A stretch of 13,275 nt of DNA from Bacteroidales bacterium (GTDB lineage: Bacteria; Bacteroidota; Bacteroidia; Bacteroidales; P3): the NCBI GenBank assembly GCA_017560705.1, contig JAFZEK010000355.1:1-13275 (forward strand). The letters are read 5' to 3'. Within the stretch, counting starts at the first letter, position 1. Every line of letters begins with the position of its first letter. The translations under genes were made by a program, and so were the position numbers. The notes beneath the pieces are model-generated. The model saw only the letters and a program-made list of their open reading frames with translations. It did not search any database and was not told where the DNA came from. Below are positions 1-5,645 of this stretch, one piece after another.

Positions 1-78
1 AAACATTTATTGCACAACGATGAAAAAAAATGATGAAAAAAAATGATGAAAAAATGAAGAAAAAAATGAAACTATCGG

Positions 79-199
79 AAAACACAAACCATGGGCAGTG
101 TGTAGAGGGGGAAAAACCTGTTAGAACACACATAATGCCCATGGATGCAAAAATAGTCATGTGTTATACGCTCTAAACGCAGATACAAAACATTTATTG
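79..199 (-). ncRNA. Putative small RNA unit 1 (minus strand)
   Basis: Read on the minus strand from the box at 199-188, this unit ends in a hairpin with a perfect 9-bp outer stem (89-97 with 136-144) and a 6-bp inner stem (98-103 with 126-131). The stem is followed on the minus strand by TTTGTGTTTT. A TAnnTTTG-like sequence on the minus strand (155-148) lies just before the hairpin. No second hairpin is visible, so this is the least complete unit. Transcription is inferred only from the layout shared with units 2 to 4. Confidence 0.3.
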
Positions 200-254
200 C
201 ACGACGATGGAAAAAAATGAAAGAAAAGATGAAGCACAAGGCAAAAAAGATGAC

Positions 255-425
255 AAAAAAAAGGGCAATGTTGAGCGAACGAAAACGAGCAACATTAGGC
301 GATATGCTCAACATGCCCTGAAACGGAATTATTTAGTGATTGCAGGAAATGTAAAAAAACTAACTGTAACATACAATACCAACCTGCAATCGAACCCTAA
401 TAACGACGATAAAAAATATTTATTG
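255..425 (-). ncRNA. Putative small RNA unit 2 (minus strand)
   Basis: Two hairpins are visible. H2 pairs GATTGCAGG (338-346) with CCTGCAATC (383-391), 9 bp and perfect. H1 pairs 263-276 with 306-318, 13 bp with one bulged base. On the minus strand H1 is followed directly by eight T (262-255), the layout of an intrinsic terminator, although its loop of about 29 nt is long for one. The plus strand has no T run after either hairpin. The unit starts (minus sense) at the conserved box 425-414. Confidence 0.4.
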
Positions 426-557
426 TACAAAACATGCAAAAAAAATGACATAACGACCTCCACGCTTTTGTGCATACGCGACCAACGGCACAAAAAAAAA
501 GCTGCAAAGGAAGATAAAAGATTATGAATAAGAAAAAATTTCTCCCTTTACAGCAAG

Positions 558-712
558 AAAACCACGGAAGCAGCGTCGGTGAATGAAGCCAACACTGCAC
601 CACGGTTTGGACATGAAAAGAGACTGCAGATGCAATATATACATGAGAAGTTGATAAAATAAAGAATTGCACTGCAATCGACCTTAATAACGACGGTGAA
701 AAATATTTATTG
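558..712 (-). ncRNA. Putative small RNA unit 3 (minus strand)
   Basis: H1 pairs 562-579 with 589-605 around a 9-nt loop. On the plus strand the stem has four C-A mismatches. On the minus strand these same positions are G-U pairs, so all 16 pairs can form, with one small internal loop. The stem is followed on the minus strand by TTTTC. H2 pairs TGCAGATGCAAT (625-636) with ATTGCACTGCA (666-676), 11 bp with one bulge. The wobble pattern is the best strand-specific evidence in the array. Confidence 0.4.
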
Positions 713-825
713 TACAAAACGCAAAAAAAAATGAGAAAAAAAACGACACAACCAATAGTTCAAACTAATAACACACTGAGAACCAAACTCTATCTACGGC
801 ATGCCTGCTGCAAAAAAAATGTTGG

Positions 826-1003
826 AAAAAAACCGTGGATACAATGTTGATGATGATATGATTGTGACGAGGAAAACAACATTGCACCACGGCTCTCATA
901 AAAAAGAAACATAAATTGCAAGGGCATGAAAGTATTATTGAAACTATTGAATGTAAATTGCCCTGCAATTGCTTAATGTAACGCAAGAAAAAAATATTTA
1001 TTG
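826..1003 (-). ncRNA. Putative small RNA unit 4 (minus strand)
   Basis: H1 pairs CCGTGG (833-838) and CAATGTTG (842-849) with CAACATTG (877-884) and CCACGG (887-892), 14 bp around a small internal loop. It is followed on the minus strand directly by seven T (832-826). H2 pairs AATTGCAAGGGCA (914-926) with TTGCCCTGCAATT (958-970), one base bulged. H1 of units 3 and 4 share the right arm GCACCACGG, but the left arms differ while still pairing. The unit would be transcribed divergently from the gene at 1005. Confidence 0.42.
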
Positions 1004-1004
1004 T

Positions 1005-2414
1005 ATGATAATAGCAGAAATTAAAAATAAAAAAGATTATTTAGAGTCGCAGTTTTTGAAATTGCGATTTCCGGTGGTGCTTCGTCAGCTTTTGGACTGC
1101 ACACCGAGCAAGCGTAGGCCGGGGATATTCATGTCGCTAATGCCCATCATGTCGTTGTATTGCAATCGTTTGCGACTACAGTATCCGTTGGATAATGGCA
1201 AGGTGACGGCACCGGTGGTGCAATGCTACGTATATGGCTCTTCGGCTGCCGGAAAAGGCAAGGTAGAAGAATTTCAAACCCTTTTGGCTGCCAAACTTTC
1301 CGAGATGGACAGCAAGGAACGTGCCGAAGAAGAAGCTTTTCTTGCCAAAAAACGTGAGAGCTCCTCAAAGAAAAAACTAGGAACACCGCCCGACACCTCT
1401 GTGTTCATCTTTCCCGAAAAGGTGACATCTTTCATAATGGTGCAACGTGGATTGGCTGCCACTCGTCGCTTTGGCGAAACTTTGTTGCAGTATCAGTTTA
1501 CTGCCGAGCTCAAATCTATTATCTCTGCTCATAAAGGCGACTATATCGACATAGACACTTTGCTGCTAAAGTGTTACGACTATGGGTCGTTGCTGGGTGC
1601 CGAAACGGGAAACGTGGATGCCAGTCGTGGATTTGCCGATGTGAATATGAGTGTGTGCTATTGCTCCACAGAGTTTGTGCTTAATGAGTTCTTTTCCGAA
1701 GAACGAATGCTGTCGGGTGTGCTGAATCGTGCCATTCTGATTCCGTTTGTTGGAAAGCGTTTGACATATCGGAGTGTGTCGGATACTCAAAAATCGGACA
1801 TAAATCATTACTTGGATGTCTTGTTTGCAAGCATATTCAACGCAGATGGAACTTTGAAGCCTGTTTATTTTGAAAACACTGATTTCCTGACACGCCATGT
1901 GGAAAACTTCTTCGAACACATAGACATCATAGTGGAAAAACCGCTGACTAAAGCCGGCGACACCATCGAAGAATTTTCCATACGTGCATCGGTAAATGCT
2001 TTTCGTATTGCTGCGATATGCCTACACCTATACAAGGTGGAACAAGCTGAAAACAACACTATTACCAACGACGAAATAGAGCGAAATGTGGTGCAGATTT
2101 ATAGATTTGCGGTCTATTATATTTTGAACAACACGTTGTTCCAATTTGGTGCCAAACACGACGACGCTGTGCAACGCCTGAATGCTATGAGAGCTGCCGA
2201 AAACGACTTGTCCGGCATTGGGCTCTACGACTTTATGGATTGGCAGTTCTCGTTTCGCGACTTGGCCAGAACGATGTCAAAAGCCAACATGGTTAGCGAC
2301 CCAAAACACAGAATATCACAATGGAAGACATGGAACATGATAACCGAAACCGACGTGGGGCAGTACGAAAAAATACCGATAGAAGAACATAAAGCTCATA
2401 AAACAAGCTCATAA
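1005..2414 (+). CDS. DUF3987-like ATPase paired with a primase
   Basis: 469 residues from the ATG at 1005; an earlier in-frame ATG at 969 lies inside the repeat array and adds only 12 unlike residues. Residues 78-85 read GSSAAGKG, a Walker A-like loop (last residue Gly, not Ser/Thr). A charged, Lys/Glu-rich segment follows (about 100-125), then a segment with QFTAELKS that could supply the acidic Walker B position, then NRAILIPF. This order (P-loop, charged linker, acidic motif, arginine-containing strand) is that of DUF3987 proteins, which sit beside primases in mobile elements and are thought to act as helicase-like ATPases. The primase gene starts 51 bp downstream on the same strand, so the two probably act together in replication initiation. 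The biochemical role is inference; the family call is moderately firm. Confidence 0.65.
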   Translation: MIIAEIKNKKDYLESQFLKLRFPVVLRQLLDCTPSKRRPGIFMSLMPIMSLYCNRLRLQYPLDNGKVTAPVVQCYVYGSSAAGKGKVEEFQTLLAAKLSEMDSKERAEEEAFLAKKRESSSKKKLGTPPDTSVFIFPEKVTSFIMVQRGLAATRRFGETLLQYQFTAELKSIISAHKGDYIDIDTLLLKCYDYGSLLGAETGNVDASRGFADVNMSVCYCSTEFVLNEFFSEERMLSGVLNRAILIPFVGKRLTYRSVSDTQKSDINHYLDVLFASIFNADGTLKPVYFENTDFLTRHVENFFEHIDIIVEKPLTKAGDTIEEFSIRASVNAFRIAAICLHLYKVEQAENNTITNDEIERNVVQIYRFAVYYILNNTLFQFGAKHDDAVQRLNAMRAAENDLSGIGLYDFMDWQFSFRDLARTMSKANMVSDPKHRISQWKTWNMITETDVGQYEKIPIEEHKAHKTSS

Positions 2415-2465
2415 GATAATAACTCTTTTGTCCTTAGGCTTTAGTCTTAAAAAAAACATTGAATT

Positions 2466-3350
2466 ATGCATATAACAACATCAACATTTACAGGCAATCG
2501 CTATGATATTTTGTCGGTTGCGTCCCGCTTGGGTTTACATGTGGAAAGAAACAAGTGTTTGTGTCCTTTTCATTCGGACAAACATCCGTCTATGACATTC
2601 CGTGCCAACTATTTCCGTTGTTGGAGTTGTGGCGTTCATGGCGATTCTATCACCTTGGTTCGTCGCTTGCTAGGCCTCAGCTATGGTGAATCTTTGCAAT
2701 GGCTGGACGGCAACGGCATTGCCGGTGCTCAGCCGGTTGTGTTGGAGGCTCGTGCTTCGGAGGTGCAGAAGGCTGATAGGGTGGTGGATTTTTCGACATA
2801 TCGTTATCTTTTCGACAATCCGATTCTGACGGATGTGGCTAAACGTTTCCTATTTGACCAACGCCGTTTGGACGAAAAAGTAATATCCGACTTGCGTGTT
2901 TCTTCGAATCATTCGCACCTTGTCATCCCATATTTTGCCGAAGACGGCGACAGTCTGCTGGGCATTCAGTGGCGTTATTTGGGCAATGACAGTCGTGTTC
3001 CTCGCTTCAATTTTGCTCGAGGGTCGAAGCCGGTGGTGTATAATTTGCCGGTGTTTGGCTGCTTGGAATCGTCGGAGAAGCTGTATATTGCCGAGGGCAC
3101 TTCGGACTGTTGGGCGTTGCTCAGCTCGGGCAAAAAGGCTGTGGCTGTGCCTAGTGCCACAACGTTGGCGGCAGCCTCGTCGCATTTCCAAAGGGTGCAG
3201 AAGCATAAGAATCTTCATATTTTCCCCGACCGCGATATGCCTGGCGAAAACCTTTTTATCCAACTCAAAAGCCTTGCTCCGCAAATCGTCCGTCATCAGT
3301 TGCCTCCGGGATGTAAGGATTTTGCCGAAGCTTTCGTGAGGTTTAGTTAA
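2466..3350 (+). CDS. Short DNA primase with CHC2 zinc finger and TOPRIM domain
   Basis: 294 residues. The N-terminal zinc finger has ligands C33, H36, C52 and C55 in the pattern CPFHSDKHPS...FRCWSCG typical of DnaG-type primases. The TOPRIM domain is marked by YIAEG (glutamate 210) and by FPDRD (aspartates 255 and 257), the acidic residues that bind the catalytic metal. At half the length of chromosomal DnaG (about 600 residues), it lacks the C-terminal helicase-binding domain and resembles primases of plasmids, phages and integrative elements. It would synthesise RNA primers for lagging-strand or origin priming of a local replicon, presumably with the ATPase encoded just upstream. The next gene begins 38 bp after its stop, so these genes are likely one operon. 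Confidence 0.85.
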   Translation: MHITTSTFTGNRYDILSVASRLGLHVERNKCLCPFHSDKHPSMTFRANYFRCWSCGVHGDSITLVRRLLGLSYGESLQWLDGNGIAGAQPVVLEARASEVQKADRVVDFSTYRYLFDNPILTDVAKRFLFDQRRLDEKVISDLRVSSNHSHLVIPYFAEDGDSLLGIQWRYLGNDSRVPRFNFARGSKPVVYNLPVFGCLESSEKLYIAEGTSDCWALLSSGKKAVAVPSATTLAAASSHFQRVQKHKNLHIFPDRDMPGENLFIQLKSLAPQIVRHQLPPGCKDFAEAFVRFS

Positions 3351-3388
3351 GGCAATTAGTCATATTTGAAATAGAAAGTAAAGATATT

Positions 3389-3871
3389 ATGAATATAAAA
3401 ATAGAACGAAGAATAGACAATGGCAAAGTTATAGATGGTTTTTTGACCATCAATGCCGAAAAGATTTGTGACTGTGCGGAGAACTCTGCACATGCGTTGG
3501 CTCCGGGCCGATACAATATATATATGCATCGTTGCGGGCAGCTAGGCCGCCGAATGCCTATGGTGAATTTCGACGACGACGATTATAAGCAGGTGGAATG
3601 CGACGAGTGTTGTGAGTGTCATCCGCTTGAGTATGTGGACAAAAACACTAATCTGCCGTGCTATTGCCCGATGTTTTCTGCTGGAAACGGTGCTTACAGC
3701 CGAAAGGACGGCAGCATTCTTGTGGGCGAATATGTGGCTCCGGGATGTCTCATACACACTCAGAAGCATTTCGATGCACTCTTCGACCGCATACGTGCCA
3801 CTCTGAAACGCGGAGCAAAAGTGACGCTAACCGTGTTGGAAAGTTCTAACTTTAAATGTAGGAGTTGGTAG
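3389..3871 (+). CDS. DUF5675-like protein with a cysteine-rich insertion
   Basis: 160 residues with no signal peptide or membrane segment. The N-terminus (IERRIDNGKVIDGFLTIN), the APGRYNIYMHR segment near residues 38-48 and the C-terminal GSILVGEYVAPGCLIHTQK resemble the DUF5675 family, small proteins found mostly in phages and Bacteroidota and often next to lysis genes; their activity is unknown to me. Between these blocks residues 71-93 carry C71, C74, C75, C77, C91 and C93, with H78, which could bind a metal; C27, C29 and C49 add further thiols. It lies between the primase and the HU-like gene on the same strand. The assignment comes from motif memory, not a search. Confidence 0.55.
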   Translation: MNIKIERRIDNGKVIDGFLTINAEKICDCAENSAHALAPGRYNIYMHRCGQLGRRMPMVNFDDDDYKQVECDECCECHPLEYVDKNTNLPCYCPMFSAGNGAYSRKDGSILVGEYVAPGCLIHTQKHFDALFDRIRATLKRGAKVTLTVLESSNFKCRSW

Positions 3872-3945
3872 CTGAATGTTAGGAGTTTATAGTTTGTAGT
3901 TGCCTAAATGAGCAAGGATGCCAAGAAGTCTTAAAAAGTCAAAAA

Positions 3946-3984
3946 TTTTGTCCCACTTTTTGATGTTCAGAATTTGGGACAAAA
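3946..3984 (+). promoter_or_regulatory. Perfect 10-bp inverted repeat upstream of the HU-like gene
   Basis: TTTTGTCCCA (3946-3955) and TGGGACAAAA (3975-3984) are exact reverse complements separated by 19 nt. The pair ends about 25 bp before a TAnnTTTG box, so it could be an operator for a dimeric regulator or an RNA hairpin. No T run follows, which argues against a terminator. The 8-mer TTTTGTCC also occurs at 2426-2433, just before the primase gene. Confidence 0.6.
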
Positions 3985-4008
3985 GGCTTCGGTGGAGGAA
4001 AAACTTCG

Positions 4009-4016
4009 TAATTTTG
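4009..4016 (+). promoter_or_regulatory. Candidate -7 promoter box (TAATTTTG)
   Basis: This matches the Bacteroidota -7 consensus TAnnTTTG and lies 46 bp before the ATG of the HU-like gene. A clear -33 TTTG at the usual spacing was not found. Transcription from here would cover the HU-like gene and perhaps the holin-amidase pair. Confidence 0.5.
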
Positions 4017-4062
4017 CATTGTAAATCAAAGGAATTATTAATCAAAAATCAATCGTAACATT

Positions 4063-4578
4063 ATGTCAATCAAAGTAAAAGCTCAAGAACGTAATATTTC
4101 GTTCGACAAAAACGTAGAAGAATACGCTTACGTATTAACAACCGACCTCTATAGTCGTTTGACTGAGGAAAAAGTAATCCAAGAAGCTGCCTCTCATAGT
4201 GGCATATCTGCAGGGATGTTGAGGGCTTCGTGTGCGGCCGTGTCCGATGTGCTTATGAGTTGGATTTCAGAGGGTCACTCTGTTTCTATCCCTTGTTTGG
4301 GCACTATGCGTCTAGGCTTGTCGTCCAAGTCTGTGACCAACGTCAAAGATGTTGCTACCGACCTTATCACCTCTCGCAAGGTCATTTTCACACCGTCGGT
4401 GGAAATAAAGAATGCGTTGGCAAACACCTCGTTCAGCATTAGTTGCTACGACCGTACCGGCAAGCTCGTTAAGCGTGTGGACGCTGACACCGACAGTATT
4501 CCTAGCGACCCCGATCCTGAAACTCCAAATGAGGGAGGCGGAGGAAACTCTAATCCAGGTGGCGATTTTGTAGGATAG
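4063..4578 (+). CDS. HU-like (histone-like) DNA-binding protein, long Bacteroidales type
   Basis: 171 residues, much longer than ordinary HU (about 90). Residues 1-130 hold an HU/IHF-like fold: helices around LTEEKVIQEAASHSG and RASCAAVSDVLMSWI, then the strand signature GHSVSIPCLGTMRLGL, where HU proteins have a glycine-rich turn, and KVIFTPSVEIKNAL, like the end of HU-type domains. The last 25 residues are a Pro, Asn, Gly-rich low-complexity tail (PDPETPNEGG onwards). This architecture is the Bacteroidales HU-related family, present in many copies per genome and often encoded just before a small membrane protein and an N-acetylmuramoyl-L-alanine amidase, as here. It should bind DNA in the cytoplasm; whether it is structural or regulatory is not known. 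Confidence 0.8.
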   Translation: MSIKVKAQERNISFDKNVEEYAYVLTTDLYSRLTEEKVIQEAASHSGISAGMLRASCAAVSDVLMSWISEGHSVSIPCLGTMRLGLSSKSVTNVKDVATDLITSRKVIFTPSVEIKNALANTSFSISCYDRTGKLVKRVDADTDSIPSDPDPETPNEGGGGNSNPGGDFVG

Positions 4579-4593
4579 AAAAAAAATTAGTAG

Positions 4594-4674
4594 TTAGTAG
4601 TGTGTAATTAGTAATTTTGGCTTCGCTTTTCGATTAAAACTTTCAACCAATCATTGCTCTTTACTCACTACTTA
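4594..4674 (+). repeat. Imperfect inverted repeat between the HU-like and holin-like genes
   Basis: TTAGTAGTGTGTAA (4594-4607) pairs with TTACTCACTACTTA (4661-4674) at 12 of 14 positions. Looser A-rich and T-rich pairing extends outward, and five T follow (4679-4683). A TAnnTTTG-like box (4612-4619) lies in the loop. It could attenuate transcription into the lysis genes, but the stem is AT-rich and may be only a local repeat. Confidence 0.35.
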
Positions 4675-4702
4675 TTACTTTTTGCTCAAAAAAAAGTGGA
4701 TT

Positions 4703-4885
4703 ATGAAAACGACGATACAATTAATAGTAGCAATTGTGCTTTGTGGATTTGGGTTGCTGCTTATGCTGACAAGTTTTTTTATGCCGCCTCATGGGGCTAT
4801 AGATGGCAGCGTGCTTGTAGCCACGGGCGAGGTGTTCACCTTCAGCGGTGCATTGCTAGGAATTGATTATAAATACAAAAGATAA
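4703..4885 (+). CDS. Holin-like small membrane protein
   Basis: 60 residues from the ATG at 4703 (MKTTIQLIVAIVL...); an upstream in-frame ATG at 4682 would add seven residues and is less typical. Helix 1 spans about residues 5-26, then a short loop MPPHGAIDGS, then helix 2 at about 32-54, ending in the basic tail DYKYKR. Two helices, very small size, a charged C-terminus and position 16 bp before a peptidoglycan amidase are the usual features of a phage holin, which forms inner-membrane holes that let an endolysin reach the wall. It resembles, from memory, short proteins conserved beside amidases in Bacteroides. It does not look like an exported peptide, since there is no cleavage site. Holin function is inference. 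Confidence 0.65.
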   Translation: MKTTIQLIVAIVLCGFGLLLMLTSFFMPPHGAIDGSVLVATGEVFTFSGALLGIDYKYKR

Positions 4886-4901
4886 AAGAAAAACTAGGAA
4901 C

Positions 4902-5282
4902 ATGAGAAGAATAGATATGATAATATTACATTGCAGTGCCACTAAAGAGGGGCAGCATTTCACTGCAAAAGATATAGATTATTGGCACCGCCTACGCGGA
5001 TACACTATGATAGGTTATCATTTTGTAGTTCTGCTAGATGGCAGAGTGGAAGAGGGTCGCCCATTGACGATGGTAGGTGCTCACACCTACGGCCATAATA
5101 CTCACAGCATTGGGGTTTGCTACATTGGTGGTTTGGACATCGACGGCAATGCTAAGGACACGAGGACTGTGCCTCAACGCCAGGCATTGGAGAAGCTCAT
5201 CGCCGACCTCCAACAGCGATTTCCTAACGCTACAGTGCATAAACACAATGAGTTTGCCAACAAGGATTGTCCGTCTTTTTAA
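4902..5282 (+). CDS. N-acetylmuramoyl-L-alanine amidase (endolysin-like, T7 lysozyme family)
   Basis: 126 residues from the ATG at 4902; an earlier in-frame ATG at 4863 would overlap the holin-like gene and adds an unconserved tail. It cleaves the bond between N-acetylmuramic acid and L-alanine in peptidoglycan. The zinc ligands H10, H115 and C123 and the catalytic Y39 and K121 are all present, and the spacings (H10 to Y39 is 29, H115 to C123 is 8, K two before C) match those known for T7 lysozyme (H17, Y46, H122, K128, C130). Other family marks are HCSATKEG, IGYHFVV, GAHTYGHN and IGVCYIGGLD. There is no signal peptide, so it needs a holin or lysis to reach the wall. The protein stops three residues after C123, whereas relatives usually run on a little, so the C-terminus may be slightly clipped. 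Confidence 0.9.
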   Translation: MRRIDMIILHCSATKEGQHFTAKDIDYWHRLRGYTMIGYHFVVLLDGRVEEGRPLTMVGAHTYGHNTHSIGVCYIGGLDIDGNAKDTRTVPQRQALEKLIADLQQRFPNATVHKHNEFANKDCPSF

Positions 5283-5296
5283 GAACTGTTAGCTGT

Positions 5297-5386
5297 TATA
5301 TTTGCAATTTTGAAAAATAATATTTGGGCTTCCGCTTTGTATAGATGTTGCCAAAGTGCTGTTTTCTAACGGCGGAAGTTTTTTTT
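5297..5386 (+). terminator. Terminator with its own upstream promoter-like box; possible small RNA
   Basis: CTTCCGC (5329-5335) pairs with GCGGAAG (5372-5378), followed by eight T (5379-5386), a good intrinsic terminator for the amidase transcript. The 36-nt loop holds a second possible stem CTTTG/CAAAG (5335-5339 with 5352-5356, sharing base 5335 with the outer stem). A TATATTTG box (5297-5304) just upstream matches TAnnTTTG, so a separate RNA of about 75 nt is possible. Confidence 0.6.
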
Positions 5387-5388
5387 AT

Positions 5389-5623
5389 GGCAATTTCTAA
5401 AAATTGCTTTGCAAGTGATTTACGGAATTTTCTTGAGTATAGCGCGGGCTATGCGACCTTAAAAGAAATAGAAAGATTCCAAGAAAAAAACGTAAATGTT
5501 GCGAGTAAGCGAGTAAAGAACTTAGCTATTTAGAGCAATAGCAACATCGACAAAGTCAACCACGCAAAAGTTTCAAAGAACATTCTTTGGTTTATCCGAA
5601 ACGTGGAATTTTTAGAAGTTGCC
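5389..5623. mobile_element. MITE-like inverted-repeat element, copy 1
   Basis: The ends are GGCAATTTCTAAAAATT (5389-5405) and AATTTTTAGAAGTTGCC (5607-5623), inverted repeats matching at 16 of 17 positions. TTAT flanks both sides (5385-5388 and 5624-5627), which could be a 4-bp target duplication. Inside are a hairpin around GCGGGCTATGC (about 5438-5454), an extra module bounded by ATGTTGC/GCAACAT that copy 2 lacks, and a hairpin CAAAGAA/TTCTTTG enclosed by GTTTC/GAAAC. There is no transposase gene; a 62-codon open frame crossing the left end has no recognisable features. It separates the amidase gene from the spanin-like gene. Confidence 0.75.
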
Positions 5624-5645
5624 TTATGGTAAAAGAAAATAGATT

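Larger units (their letters stand above)
1..1003. repeat. Tandem array of diverged hairpin units bounded by AAAYATTTATTG
   Basis: A 12-bp box AAAYATTTATTG occurs five times, at 1-12, 188-199, 414-425, 701-712 and 992-1003, dividing the region into four units of 187, 226, 287 and 291 bp. The first 33 bp of units 1 and 2 differ at only two positions. Units 3 and 4 share the box, the flanking CTGCAATCG and TTAATAACGACG, and the A-rich tract after the box. A second motif, roughly AACGACGRTGAAAAA, recurs near 16, 202, 402 and 690. Each unit contains one long hairpin (H1); units 2 to 4 also have a second hairpin (H2) whose right arm is CTGCAATYG. The first box is at base 1, so the array probably continues to the left. 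The stretch is A-rich on the plus strand and has no convincing protein gene. Confidence 0.8.

Noticed and set aside
54..176. A 40-codon open frame starting MKKKMKLSENTNHG
   Set aside because: It covers hairpin H1 of unit 1, has no counterpart in units 2-4 and is short enough to arise by chance.
188..205. DnaA boxes (TTATNCACA) in the TTTATTGCAC motif
   Set aside because: The motif has an extra base between TTAT and CACA and the other copies read TTTATTGTAC, so none fits the consensus.
207..527. A 106-codon Lys/Asn-rich plus-strand open frame in the array
   Set aside because: It spans the hairpins of unit 2 and part of unit 3; its composition simply reflects A-rich DNA, and the other units do not keep the frame.
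397..986. Two minus-strand open frames of 106 and 73 codons (397-717, 765-986)
   Set aside because: Both are Phe/Cys-rich products of T-rich DNA, run through the hairpins and show no domain or start context.
1..1003. CRISPR array or integron attC array
   Set aside because: The repeats are 12 bp with unequal spacing of 187-291 bp and diverged flanks, unlike CRISPR. No cassette genes or attC core sites are visible, and no integrase or cas gene is present.
3946..4062. Riboswitch upstream of the HU-like gene
   Set aside because: The only structure is a simple inverted repeat before the promoter-like box; nothing resembles a known aptamer.
5345..5533. A 62-codon open frame starting MLPKCCFLTAEVFF
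   Set aside because: It begins in the terminator loop, runs through the inverted-repeat element and is not kept in the second copy, so it is not a gene.
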